Shown one piece after another: positions 34,011-44,938 of a stretch of DNA of 64,000 bases. The number at the start of each line of letters is the position of its first letter. Position 1 is the stretch's first letter. The notes beneath the pieces are model-generated. The model searched no databases, was not told the origin of the DNA, and saw only the letters and a program-made list of their open reading frames with translations. The DNA comes from Doryteuthis pealeii (lineage: Eukaryota; Mollusca; Cephalopoda; Myopsida; Loliginidae). The stretch spans positions 97,396,566-97,460,565 of the forward strand of contig CM042141.1 of the NCBI GenBank assembly GCA_023376005.1, given 5' to 3'. A program made the position numbers and the translations under genes.

Positions 34011-34062
<52 letters not shown>

Positions 34063-34069
34063 TATTATA
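34011..34069. repeat. (ATT)n microsatellite
   Basis: Trinucleotide tract at the 5' side of LINE copy B, possibly the tail of a further copy into which B inserted. Confidence 0.9.
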
Positions 34070-34083
34070 CTACTAAGTTGAGT

Positions 34084-34649
34084 ATTGTCGTTAATTGTTT
34101 TATTTTCGTGGTTTGCTGCGGACATACATTAATACATATTGATCGCAACGTCTTTTCAGGCGACTGACACTCCATCATTCATTGTCCGTTTGTGAGCTCG
34201 TTCATGACTTTCCAATCCTACCAACGTCTTGCATAACTTACGGACATACATACATACATACATACATACAAACTAGCTGCCCTTAATATATGTATAGATC
34301 TAGATTAATGAAATGTATTATTCTATATATTTGGCAGGTGTTTACTGCCCGGTGCCTGAAGCGACCCAAAAAGTGGAATGCAGACGATACCACGTATTTT
34401 TTTTGCAGTGGCCATTGCATGAGCTTCAGTTTGTGCATGGCTCCCCACGTTAAAAAGACCTTGTGTTAATCCAGCCTGGTTGGAGGTCAGAAAAATAACT
34501 TCTTTATATATTCTTGCTTTGAATTTGTTTGTTTTTATTCTTCTTGTTTGTATTTTTATTTTATTTTTATTTTATTTTTATTTATTTGCTTTATTATTAT
34601 ATTTATTTCTTTATTAATTTGTTTTATTTTTTAATCATTTTTTGTGAGG
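34084..34649. repeat. Right arm of large inverted repeat
   Basis: Reverse complement of 29652-30215. It starts ATTGTCGTTAATTG and ends TTTTTGTGAGG, immediately followed by a LINE C-terminal fragment. Contains (CATA)n at 34243-34270 and an A/T-rich (TTTTATTTTA)n stretch. Confidence 0.85.
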
Positions 34650-34854
34650 GACGAGCTCATAAGCGACGTTCTCCTGTGGAAGCCAACACATGGACATGCA
34701 AGTGTGGGGCGCCCGGCAAGGACCTACATTGAATAGCTATGCGAGGATGCTATTTGCTCAGCAGAGGACCTCCCAGGTGCAATGAATGATAGGGAGGGTT
34801 GGCGAGAGATTGTCATGGATATCCGTGCTGCAAGCACGACATGATGATGATGAT
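34650..34854 (+). pseudogene. LINE C-terminal fragment with (ATG)n tail
   Basis: Encodes DELISDVLLW-like residues (changed here), RPAKTYI and AEDLPGAMNDREGWRE, then VMDIRAAS and a stop, followed by GATGATGATGAT. The same module is at 38844-39066 and 59110-59320 (minus), 50195-50400 and 53030-53290 (plus) and 60533-60670 (minus), usually with a (GAT)n-type tail. It is the very C-terminus of a LINE ORF2; the RT core is missing. Confidence 0.75.
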
Positions 34855-35390
34855 TCCTATTGAATACGAATAATTTTCAAACAGATCTATTTGACGTACG
34901 GATGGGACCCTAACTGGTACTACCACTCAGGGTCATAGTGAATCTGGCAGTAATAACAATGAAGGGGTACTCCACTCGTCTATTTCTCTCTCACTTTTGA
35001 AATATATGCTTTTCTTAGTCTGAAATGCCAATTTCCTTATTTTAGGATTTTTCCTGTTTTTTTCTTTACTTCTTTATTTTTCTCTCTCAATCATTTCCGT
35101 CTTCTCTTAACTTTGACTCACGTAGTTGTTCACCAGGTGGCGCAGGTGGTACAAACCCTGTGGAAATAGTCTGGCTCTACAGGGAGAAAAACATAATGAT
35201 GGTCGCTTTGGAAAATGTACCTTGAATAAGTACAAGCTCCTATTAGTATGTGCAAACAACCAATCGATGATAGATGTCTCACGTATAATCTATATCTAAT
35301 AATAATCATATATACGTGATTTTCAAACCAATCGCATAGGTGAGAAACTACCAGTTGCCAAGCATAGCAGACTTCATGTTTCGCTACCCG

Positions 35391-35393
<3 letters not shown>
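34855..35393. other. No gene recognised
   Basis: Holds a worn family X fragment (34905-34975) and unassigned T-rich sequence. Confidence 0.4.
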
Positions 35394-35437
<44 letters not shown>

Positions 35438-35518
35438 ATCCACATAGAGGCTCGTTTCGCCGTACCACGACTCATCAGTGCGGTTAGACTTATAGGCATC
35501 AGCCGGGATTGAAACTCG

Positions 35519-35591
<73 letters not shown>

Positions 35592-35662
35592 TCTCTGCTT
35601 ACAATATTTATATATATATATAAACAAATAATAGCACTATAGACGAAAGATATTGTAAACAG

Positions 35663-35715
<53 letters not shown>
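35394..35715. repeat. (AT)n tracts separated by short inserts
   Basis: AT tracts at 35394-35434, 35522-35566 and 35664-35715, and a (GT)n tract at 35567-35591. The 87-bp insert 35435-35521 carries the hammerhead-like motif. Confidence 0.9.
35440..35483 (-). ncRNA. Hammerhead-ribozyme-like motif
   Basis: On minus: CCGCA, the conserved CTGATGA (35478-35472), stem II GUCG/CGGC with loop UGGUA, then GAAAC (35458-35454), a short GAG/CTC element, UA and UGUGG pairing back to CCGCA (stem I, one G-U). All invariant core nucleotides of a hammerhead are present, but stem III is poor, so activity as a monomer is doubtful. Such motifs occur in Penelope-like elements and retrozymes of animals. Located between (AT)n tracts. 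Confidence 0.5.
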
Positions 35716-35717
<2 letters not shown>

Positions 35718-35722
<5 letters not shown>

Positions 35723-36180
35723 GCACCTTTCGTCTGCTAAAGACGATGGCGTTGTGTCCACATTTTTGTTTTACTGCATCTGTGTGAGTGGCTGAACAGG
35801 CTAATTTTTGAATGGCAATCTCTGGTATAGTTGCTACAAACAAACAGTGATGCTTACTGGAGTTGCTGTCGTCTTTTTTCCTTTCCTTCCTTCTGGATCT
35901 CTTTTCTGTGTCAACTGGTCTTTCTTCGCTAAAGTCCCTATTTATTGAGATGGCAACCTTCCGTCTGCCAAAGATGATGGCCCAGTGTCCACAACTTATT
36001 TTTATCTGCATCTATCTGAGTGGCTGAATAGGCCAACTTTTGAATAGCGATCTCTGGTGCAGTGATGATTGCTGGAGTTGCTGTTGTCTCTCCTTCCTTC
36101 TGGCTCTCTTTTCTGTGGCGGATTCTTTCCTCTCTTTTTCACTCCTTTTCGTCCCTTCTTGAACAAGGAGGCACCAGGCC
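35718..36180 (-). pseudogene. Two tandem LINE C2H2-finger C-terminal fragments
   Basis: Two copies in a row (about 35718-35935 and 35950-36180), each giving KRARRKERQQQ or KRSRRKERKK, a stretch where other LINE copies have CSQCxKDCHS finger residues, then a CGHNAIVFSRRKV-like end. The same module is at 41255-41460 on plus with LFVCSQCTKDCHS. The finger cysteines are lost here. Confidence 0.65.
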
Positions 36181-36184
36181 GCTC

Positions 36185-36230
<46 letters not shown>
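36181..36230. repeat. (AT)n microsatellite
   Basis: AT tract bordering the hairpin element; a matching (AT)n lies on its other side at 36593-36627. Confidence 0.95.
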
Positions 36231-36231
<1 letters not shown>

Positions 36232-36267
36232 AAAAACAAGTGTTCCGAAAATAGGATGAATTTATTT

Positions 36268-36311
36268 ATCGATGTTTAAACATTTCGGTTTCTTTAAACC
36301 TTCATCAGGAT
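36268..36311 (-). ncRNA. Hammerhead-ribozyme-like motif, left arm
   Basis: Minus strand: ATC, CTGATGA (36308-36302), stem II GGTTT/AAACC with loop AAAG, GAAA (36286-36283), stem III ATGTT with AACAT, cleavage-type UC, then GAT pairing with ATC (stem I, only 3 bp). All core residues are canonical. Confidence 0.5.
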
Positions 36312-36466
36312 GTATTATGGGGTGAAGAAATTGATGGATGTTTTATAGATGACAGGAGATGAAAATGTTTATAAAATCTTTTTTGTTGTGTAACTGTATT
36401 TGTTCAGCGTTATAATTTTTGAAAGACATCTATAAAACATCCATCAATTTCTTCACCCCAAGATAC

Positions 36467-36510
36467 GTCCTGATGAAGGTTTAAAGAAACCGAAATGTTC
36501 AAACATCGAT
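36467..36510 (+). ncRNA. Hammerhead-ribozyme-like motif, right arm
   Basis: CTGATGA at 36470-36476, stem II GGTTT (36478-36482) with AAACC (36487-36491), GAAA at 36492-36495, stem III TGTT/AACA, then UC at 36506-36507 as the predicted cleavage site. Stem I is GTC with GAT (one wobble), short. Mirror copy of the left-arm motif. Confidence 0.5.
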
Positions 36511-36589
36511 AAATAAATTCATCCTATTTTCGGAACACTTGTTTTTTCAAATTTCTTAATATTGTCGGATTTATTTTCCATATTTACTC

Positions 36590-36592
<3 letters not shown>

Positions 36593-36630
<38 letters not shown>

Positions 36631-37123
36631 GAATTGAGGGACTGTGTATAGGTCTCATAGTGCATTTTCTTCTCCATCTTCTATCATTTTAAATCGATGG
36701 CCTTTCAAGATAGATACACCCTTTAGGAACAAAAACGAGTATGGTGGCTGGAGGATAAGAATTATCGAATACTCCTCAATCCATTGACGTGGAAAACCAT
36801 CAAGTTTTGGTGTCGTTCTTGATGGTTGTTCTTCATGATTTGACACGCTGGTACCACTAGTGACATTGTGTACAGCTCAAACAATCCTTTCTAGAGGTCC
36901 ATTGCAACATTTAAAAAAGTCTCTATAAAACTTTTCCTTGATTTGAAACGCAATTTCACACAAAAATATGTTGAAGAACGATAATTGGATGAATATATAA
37001 TTTCCTCGTACGGAACAAATGTAAGAAGAATTCACGACGCAATAATAACAAGGGTATTTTATTGCAATACAAATTCAAGAGAAAAGCACACAGACACATA
37101 ACAGGATATGCAAGGAAAAGCTT
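36593..37123. other. (AT)n tract, then no gene recognised
   Basis: 36593-36627 is (AT)n. A 63-codon minus frame (36846-36655) is not recognised. The rest is unassigned. Confidence 0.4.
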
Positions 37124-37590
37124 TGTGGACGAGCAGATTCCCAGCCCCCACGAACGAAACGAGTCTGGATATGTGTGGCCTGTGCGAAGGGGATGAGTGT
37201 GGCGAGTGACCATGGAAATTGAACTCGTCACCTCTTCGTTGCTGAAATGCTGGTGAAATTCCGCACGTGCAGTGCAGAGTGGCCTGGATGTGGAGTCTCG
37301 TCGTGAGGATTGACGTGTGCTGATGAATGTCGAACGTGCAATTCAGAGTGAGGAGCCCGGATGAAACACAGCAATGGGATATTTAGGGACCTGCCCTCCC
37401 AGATCGGGGAGAAAGTCTGTAGTAGCATTTTGGCTGTCGAAACGAGTGGAAGAGAAGATATATTTGGATAGTGCTAGTGAGAAGACTAGAACTGCTGGGA
37501 GAGCAAAGCAATTACGACGACTACGACTGTCTGATAATCTGAAGGTCCCTGGTTCATTCCCGGGTTTCGGCACCACTGATAACCTGAAGG
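37124..37590. mobile_element. LTR-like copy related to 27880-28298, with tRNA-like 3' end
   Basis: Starts TGTGGACGAG and shares ordered blocks with the solo LTR at 27880. It diverges at the end, where CTGAAGGTCCCTGGTTC then CCCGGGTTTCGGCACCA resembles the T-arm and acceptor end (with CCA) of a tRNA. No flanking duplication was found. It may be an LTR joined to a tRNA-like module, or the whole family may be a SINE-like element. Confidence 0.55.
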
Positions 37591-38270
<680 letters not shown>

Positions 38271-38272
<2 letters not shown>

Positions 38273-38779
38273 CTTTTCCATTTACTTCACATTGTCTATT
38301 GAAAAAACAAAATCTCTGGATTTTTACATCTCGGAGGTTAATATGATCTACAACATCACGGAGTTGTCAACATTACAAATCCTTTGAAATTTTCCATCTT
38401 TTTTCAATTGTGCTGTGGACTTTTAACTTTTTTGTGGCTGGAATCATGAACATTTTTGATACTTTTTTATACATTTTTTATATATTTTTACAACAAATAC
38501 TTTTGAGTTTTCTTGTGGATTATAATGCTTCTAATTTTTAAAATAAAATTTATTTTATTTTTAACACAGAATATGCATTTTCAAAATTTAAAAAAAAAGA
38601 AAAGATTCCGGCTCCGAACATGAACGTTCATTTGTACCCCTTCTGTTTTTAAGGGTTTACCTATTCAGTCTCTCCATCATAAATATTTCGCTCTTGAAGA
38701 AGACCACTTTATTAAAAGGTCGAAACAGATTCTGTCAGCGAACTAATAACATCATTTGTTTTTTTCTAAAAATGTTTAA

Positions 38780-38782
<3 letters not shown>
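38271..38782. other. No gene recognised; worn AT-flanked element end
   Basis: 38631-38782 carries GAAGACC...GGTCGAAACAGA, a degenerate form of the stem-plus-GAAAC arrangement seen in the hammerhead-like motifs (CTGATGA is not preserved). Followed by (AT)n 38783-38828. Confidence 0.4.
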
Positions 38783-38830
<48 letters not shown>

Positions 38831-38843
38831 TCATCATCATCAT

Positions 38844-39066
38844 GTCACGCTGGGCACTGCTAGTACGGATATCATGACAATCTCTCGCTAGCCGTCCCTA
38901 TCATTCACTGCCCCTGGGAGGTCCTCTACGTAGTATCCAGTATCCGTCCAGAGTTTGTTTATGTACGTCTTTGCTGGATGACCTACTCTGGCGTGCCCAT
39001 GTGATGGCTTCCACAGAAGAACGTCACTTATGAGTTCATCCTTGCTTTTCCAGCAGTGCCCAGCGT
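38844..39066 (-). pseudogene. LINE C-terminal fragment with (ATG)n tail
   Basis: Minus: AGHCWKSKDELISDVLLW, KPSHGHARVGHPAKTY and VEDLPGAVNDRDG, the best-preserved copy of this LINE C-terminus in the window. On plus, (ATC)n at 38828-38843 is the reverse complement of the tail. The frame runs into a GA tract at 39068. Confidence 0.8.
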
Positions 39067-39067
<1 letters not shown>

Positions 39068-39140
<73 letters not shown>

Positions 39141-39141
39141 T
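39068..39141. repeat. (GA)n microsatellite
   Basis: GA dinucleotides with two interruptions; frames through it give meaningless RE or SL repeats. Confidence 0.95.
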
Positions 39142-39787
39142 GCGCGCACATACACGCATGTATGTATGCATGTATGCAATCTATCCAAATATCCAAATAT
39201 GGAATGACGAATCACGGCGGATGTTCGCTTAATCTTTTTTTTTAGTTGGCAACAGGAGTCACAGATGGCACAACCAATTCTTATTTACTAGATGAACACT
39301 CTGGTTTCATGAAATATACTACCGGATTTATTTCTAGGGTAAGTAGGCTGCAGTTCCTGGCTTCATAGTCAAGGGGTTCTCGGACTAACATTAAAACAAA
39401 TGAACAAATACAGAAATGAATGAATTAAAATGAAAAGTGACAAGCGTACTACATAGACGTTCACTCTTTCGCGTTTGGCTTCAATACTAACCAACGTGGT
39501 ATGATGCAGTTTTTTTTATATAAAAGATTAAAGGTACTCCTATATAATCGACCTACGATGTTGTATTGGCACAATTAAAATTTCCGTTTTTTTTTTTTTT
39601 GGGGGGGGGCACATATTGTGTGCATGCGTGTCTTGATTAATTGATTTTAATGCCATGTCAACTCATCTAGGGTCATTTTGTACATAGGGGTTAGGGAATT
39701 GCCTTCATTGTATGTTCATATTTACATTTTCTGTGTAGTTGTTTCTTAAAAGTTTTTTTTGTATGTTGTTCTATCGAAGCGGTTTGC
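39142..39787. other. No gene recognised; worn tail module
   Basis: ATTTTAATGCCATGTCAACTC near 39644 is a worn inverse of the GGTTGATATGCCGT tail module. Confidence 0.4.
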
Positions 39788-39946
39788 AGTTACTTCATGC
39801 TAATGCCCTTGGGAAAGTTATGAATCCATCTCTTATGGTAAATAGTAGGGTAGGTTCTATAGCTTTGGTATGGCAGCCAGTCTAGGAGAAGGAAAACTCT
39901 GTATTTAAACCAACTATACTCCACTTAAAAGAATTCAAATCCTGGA
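39788..39946 (+). mobile_element. SINE family II, partial
   Basis: Shares CATGCTAATGCCCTTGGGAA, AAATAGTAGGGTAGG and AGTCTAGGAGAAGGAAAACT with the full copy. Both ends are worn. Confidence 0.7.
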
Positions 39947-40399
39947 CGATGCTCCTTGCTCACACTTCCTACTAATACTCTTATGTTGAGATTTATTTGG
40001 GGACACGTGCATGTGGTCAAATAGGCCAATCACGGCCTCCTGGAGGTCATGTGAGGACACGTATCAAAATAAGGATCTCACTCTCCTTTGGCATTGCACT
40101 TAGTGGCACCTTTTAGATACAAGGTAAAGGAACTGCTAAGTTTTCAGCAGGCATATTCTCTGCAACCACTTTAGCCCTCCTGATCTAAATCCAACCCAAC
40201 TAAACTAAACCGTGAACAGTGAATAACTACCATTCTATTATTCTTTTATACTTGTCAGTAAATATTAACATTCTTACGCCTCTTTGTACATTACATTCTC
40301 TTCATAGTAGCAAAAGGTTGGTGTTTTTGTCTTCAGAAACTGCACACAGCTTCTCTCTGCATTACTTGCAATTATACTTATACTAAATCCATCTCTCCT

Positions 40400-41075
40400 T
40401 TTATATACATAGATAGTAAGGTAGACTGGGTTATGTTAAGCAACTAGTCTAGAAAAGGAAAACTCTGAATTCAAACCAGCTTTACTCCGCTTAAAAGAAT
40501 CAAATCCTGAAAGAGACTGCTTGCTCTCACTTTACACAAATCCCTTTGTAAGGATTAAAGTTCCAAATGCAAAACAAAACCTTCACAAAACGTTTTCATC
40601 ACGTCGGGTTCACCAGTTGTAAGAATTCAAAAGTGATAATACTTGAAGATAAAACTCCGACAAAGGTTGATAGACAAAACATTTAATATACAGCTCAGAA
40701 TAAACAGGGTACATAATACATAGGTGTACATAAACATACATATACAAGTAGTATAAATACATATACAAGAGTGGAGGTAATGACACATTCATGAATGGTA
40801 AAATACAAGATATTTAGGTATCAAGGAGATATCTAAATATACATAAAAACGTAGTTAGGGGTACATGACCCCCTTAGCACATCTCTTCTCCTCCAACAAA
40901 GTGTAAATAGTTGGATAGAATGGGTTCTGTAAGCTTAGTTAAGCAACTGGTCTTGGAGAAGAAAAACTGAATTCAAACCAGTTTTACCCTGCTTAAAAAA
41001 ATTGACTTTGTGTCACATCCTGCTTATGGTAGAGGGGTTGGCTAGATACATTCAGCAAGAAATCTACTATGTTAA
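40400..41075 (+). mobile_element. Two partial SINE family II copies
   Basis: About 40410-40515 (TAGTAAGGTAGACTGGG, CTAGAAAAGGAAAACTCTG) and 40905-41050 (GTCTTGGAGAAG to GTCACATCCTGCTTATGG and AGAGGGGTTGGCTAGATAC). The region between them (40516-40904) and the stretch 39947-40399 have no recognised gene. Confidence 0.65.
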
Positions 41076-41254
41076 TATCTTCTAATGAAATCTAATAAAA
41101 GACCTTTTGTAAGGCGAATTGATAAAAGGCTCCCGATTGGTAGGTAGACCACGCCTACGCTTTAAAGATGCCTGCGGGAGAGACATGAGGACATGGCACA
41201 TTGACACAAACACATGGGAGGTAGATGCAGAAAATCGAGTGGTGTGGTGCCTAA

Positions 41255-41460
41255 ATGCTAAAGAGGAGTGAGGCGGAGATGAGAGTATCCTCAACAGCAA
41301 AGAGAGCCAGAAGGAAGGAGAGAAAACAGCAGCCCCAGCAAGCATCACTGTTTGTGTGCAGTCAATGCACCAAAGACTGTCACTCAACCACTTGTGCAGA
41401 TGCAGATCAATTTTTTGACACTACGCCATTGTCCTTAGTGGATGAAGAGGTGCGAACAAC
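41255..41460 (+). pseudogene. LINE C-terminal C2H2-finger fragment
   Basis: Plus frame: EAEMRVSSTAKRARRKERK, then ASLFVCSQCTKDCHSTT and DTTPLSLVDEEV. Related LINE copies carry a C2H2 finger here (CxxC then HSxxGLxxHxR); in this copy the second His pair is gone. The reverse-transcriptase part is absent. Confidence 0.65.
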
Positions 41461-41600
41461 AATCTTCTAATCATTCAATTCATATACTCTGCCAGTATCT
41501 AGCCTTATGCCACATCTAAGCTAAGCTTAATAAATAACTATATATATATATGGGTTTTCTTGGTCTTTTTACTTCCATACGCGGTTTCATATATATATAT

Positions 41601-41633
<33 letters not shown>

Positions 41634-42046
41634 CAGAGAGAGACAGTGAGAGTGGAAGATTTTAGATCAACTCAGACCATGTATCAATAAATCCAAGAGA
41701 TGTACACGATGTTATACAGAAGAATTCCGAATCCTACAAGTACTAGCTTCATTGTGCAAACACCTAAATGCTGAATGGGAAATATTCAGAGCTTGTCTGC
41801 ACAAAATAAATATCTATTAAACTCTTGGACTGGAAAAAACGATGCAAAATCAAACACCTTAAAATAATGCCAAGTGCTATTTTTAACATCATGTACACAC
41901 GAGGAGAGACACGCGGACAAATAACAGATATTGATTTGGATGTCATTTCCAAGGCGATTTGTCTGATGATAAGCATCTAATGCTTTGAAACCTGTGGTAA
42001 CAAAAAGCCATTAAATGTATTTTATAATAATTATAATAATTGTTAT
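41461..42046. other. No gene recognised; SINE tail and GA tract
   Basis: CCACATCTAAGCTAAGCTTA near 41512 is the tail of SINE family III (inverse at 43492-43525). A short (AT)n at 41541-41551 and a GA-rich tract at 41599-41652 follow. Confidence 0.5.

Positions 42047-42090
<44 letters not shown>
42047..42090. repeat. (AAT)n microsatellite
   Basis: Trinucleotide tract immediately upstream of LINE copy C, as if C had inserted into an older (AAT)n tail. Confidence 0.9.
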
Positions 42091-42091
<1 letters not shown>

Positions 42092-42835
42092 GGAAACCTC
42101 AAAAGAGAAACAGAATCACTTATAATTGCTGCACAAAATAATGCCATAAGGACAAACTATATCAAAGCGAAAATTGATAATACCCAACAAAATAGTAAAT
42201 GTAGACTTTGCGATGAGACTGTAAAACATATACTCTGTGAATGTAGCAAACTAGCACAACTAGAATACAAAACTAGACACGACTGGGTTGGGAAGGTGAT
42301 CCACTGGAAATTATGCAAAAAAATAAATTTTGACCACACAATAAAATGATATATGCATAAACCAGAATCTGTTCTTGAGAACGAAACGCATAAAATTCTC
42401 TGGGACTTTGAAATAAAAACGGATCACCTTATCCCAGCAAGAAGACCAGACCTAGTGTTGATAAACAAAAAAGAAAGAACTTGTCAACTGGTGGATTTTG
42501 CAGTGCCAGCAGATCACAGGGTGAAGCTGAAGGAAAATGAAGAAATGGACAAATATCTGGACCTTGCCAGAGAACTGAAAAAGTTATGGAATATGAAAGT
42601 CAAAGTGATACCAATTGTGGTTGGTGCACTTGGAACAGTCCCAAATAGATTGGAAAAGGGTCTGGAATGTTTGGGAATCAGAGGGAGGATTGAAACCATT
42701 CAGAACACTGCATTGCTGCAATCTGTCAGAATACTCAGAAGAGTCCTAGAGACCCGAGGAGACTTACTGTCACTCAGATTGCAGTGAAAGACCATCAGCT
42801 AATGCTGATGTGAAAACTCAAAATAATAATAATGA
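42091..42835 (+). pseudogene. LINE restriction-like endonuclease domain, best copy (C)
   Basis: Open for about 231 codons (42092-42787) except one TGA at 42348-42350, where copy B encodes Trp. Domains in order: LKRETESLIIAAQNNAIRT, then CRLCDETVKHILCEC (C-x2-C-x5-H-x4-C zinc-binding pattern), TRHDW (the RHD element), RPDLVLINKKERTCQLVD (RPD-x14-D, catalytic PD-(D/E)xK-like), VIPIVVGALGT, and the C-terminus ILRRVLETRGDLLSLRLQ. This CCHC-RHD-RPD order is that of the C-terminal nuclease of R2/R4/Dong-type LINEs, which nicks the target during retrotransposition. The 5' part including the RT is truncated. The 3' end has AAAACTCAAAATAATAAT. Confidence 0.88.
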
Positions 42836-43490
42836 AGTTTTGTTGTCTCTAACCAAAACTATGTCACTGTTTATGTCACAAACCCTCATGAATTGTGTAA
42901 GTTTATCAATGAGTATTTAATTTATATTCAATTTATAGCGGTTGTTCAAAAAAGAAAGAAAAAGATAAAAGAGGCATCACAGATTGAATATATTTTAGCT
43001 GGAACATACAAAAGTTTTTTTAGGAATAAATAAGTATATTCTAACAAAAAAACAAAGAAAAGAAAAAGAAACAAGAAACAAGTGAAACAAAAAGAAGAAA
43101 GTTAAGTAATGCTTATTTTAGATCCGATCTATTTCAGCTGTTTTGGCCTGAAAGCTGAAATAAAGATTATAGGACTTCTCATAATTTCTATTTGTGTCTA
43201 AGTCTTTTCAAAGGAGACCGAAATAAAATCTATTTGTGTGAGTCTATTAAGAGTTCTAAAAGCCTAAAATAAATGTTGTACATTCACATCCTGGATGTTT
43301 GTATGTATTTCATCTCAATTGGGTAAAGTTCAATAATTATCAAATCTCGTGACGTTCTCCCAAGATAGCGCGAGTAATGGTTTCGCTACACGCTAATGAA
43401 ATTTTGTGGTAATTAGAAAAACAGTCTTTACAGATAGTTGAACAAATTTAAAGCAAAGAAATACTAGGATTGATATGTAAACCATGAACA
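42836..43490. other. No gene recognised
   Basis: AT-rich, A-rich tracts at 42950-43110. Unassigned. Confidence 0.4.
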
Positions 43491-43491
43491 T

Positions 43492-43600
43492 ATAGTTATT
43501 TACTAAGCTTAGCTTAGATGTGGCACAAGGACAGAGGTATGGGGCGCCCAATGAGAATCAAACTCACTGTTATATTTTTACATACAGATAAAATACGGAA
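43492..43600 (-). mobile_element. SINE family III, partial
   Basis: Minus: AACAGTGAGTTTGATTCTCA (box B-like), GGGCGCCCCATACCTCTGTC, TTGTGCCACATCTAAGCTAA, GCTTAGTAAATAACTA. A fuller plus copy is at 61965-62090 and worn relatives at 62670-62760 and 63050-63140. Confidence 0.6.
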
Positions 43601-44400
43601 GACTGAATGATACTGCAAGACCAGGTTGTTGGAAAATTAACAAGGTTTTATTAAACAGAGGTTAGAGAATGCTTCTACCCTAAAAAATGACTTAATTAAC
43701 TTATGTGGTCCTATAAGTGTGTGTTGTGCTGTGGGCCACTTATATGTTCATGAACCTTCTCGCTCGGACTTCCTGTGCTCACATTGTTTTGTTTGACCCA
43801 CAGGAAAGTTGAAGAAGAGCTGGTTCGGACATTCTCGGTTCGGGCTGTGTCTGAAGATGACCAAATTCACCAATGCTCTCAACGGGTCAACAATCGCAAT
43901 AACTACGAAACGCTGATTAACAATTGTATACAACAATACCTTTATTAATCATACAGTGACCAAGATCAAGAACAAAAACAAAGGGTTTTCAATGTCGTAG
44001 TCGAAGTCGGAGTTTGTGAGTTGACTTGCGATATACAGCTAATTACTTCTGGCTGAAATAGTCAAGTTCAGGATTTTGAATGGCAAGGTAGCGGGAAGCA
44101 GCGACTGGCGACAAGGACTGAGTCGTAGCTATGGAACCCGCTTTCGATCTGGTCTGTTCCTTCTTCGGGGTCTTCTTTTATGGGGTCCAGACCCCTGAAC
44201 ATACGGCTCTGATTGGCCAGCCAATAGAAACACCGGACCAATGGCCTTACAGCGTAAACATCGGGGTGGAGTAGAAAAGACCCACCCGAGGTCGCGTTTG
44301 ATTGGACGGCCAATCAAAATCGTGTACCTGGGTTGTACATCTCGGGGAGTTTAAACACAAACTCCACCCCACTTTTCTTTGTTTGGTGATCACTCGATAA
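43601..44400. mobile_element. Solo-LTR-like sequence with CCAAT boxes
   Basis: The stretch from about 43870 has paired GATTGG/CCAAT motifs (near 44211-44226, 44238 and 44300-44317), an LTR-like promoter signature also seen in the 1025-1660 repeat, and TTTATTAATC near 43940 (AATAAA on minus). I could not fix TG...CA ends or a target duplication. No coding frame is recognised. Confidence 0.35.
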
Positions 44401-44938
44401 CATTTTTATTATGATATAATTGGCCTTGTGCCAGACTAGTTGGAATTTCCCTTTAATTTTACATAAGAGTTAGCACTGACTTGACCTGACAATCCCAAAT
44501 AAGTTATTGTTTTATTTATCAAAATCAAATTTCGTTGTTTTATTAATTTCATCCTTCGTTGACACTAAGTTTTGATTTGACCTTTGAAGGAACCCAATAT
44601 ACCGATTGTAGGTTACCAGGTGGGATTTTTAATATTATTATTTGTTTGTTTTTTTGTTTTTTGTTTTATACTTCCTTACAAAGGATTATAACTTTAACTT
44701 TTAATAAATCGTCCTAATTATTCTTAAGTAATTAATTTAATATCACCAGTCAACTTTATAACATTATTATAGTGTGATACTTAACAGTGCTGTCCACGTG
44801 CTTCCACTCAGAATGAACCTCAATCCAAAAGTGACATGGCGGAAACCCCACTTCCGGGTTCCCAACATTCACTAACAATGGTCTGCGAATCTAGCTTGCT
44901 AATCATTACACCACGTGAGGTGCCCAGACTATATTGAT
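44401..44938. other. No gene recognised; SINE-head relic
   Basis: TTGCTAATCATTACACCACG near 44897 is the inverse of a tRNA-like box A region (TGGTGTAATG type). The rest is unassigned, T-rich. Confidence 0.4.

Larger units (their letters stand above)
36231..36548. mobile_element. 318-bp hairpin element with paired hammerhead-like arms
   Basis: Left arm 36231-36351 is the reverse complement of 36427-36548 with few changes; the loop is 75 bp. Both sides run into (AT)n. Each arm carries a hammerhead-like motif in outward-facing orientation. The flank TTTATTTTCC-TATTTACTCCCATATATA also occurs at 38190-38215 beside a smaller hairpin (38112-38172), indicating one family. Confidence 0.85.

Noticed and set aside
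38690..38745. Hammerhead ribozyme
   Set aside because: A GACC/GGTC stem and GAAAC are present but the CTGATGA core is replaced by CTTGAAGA, so it is at best a relic.
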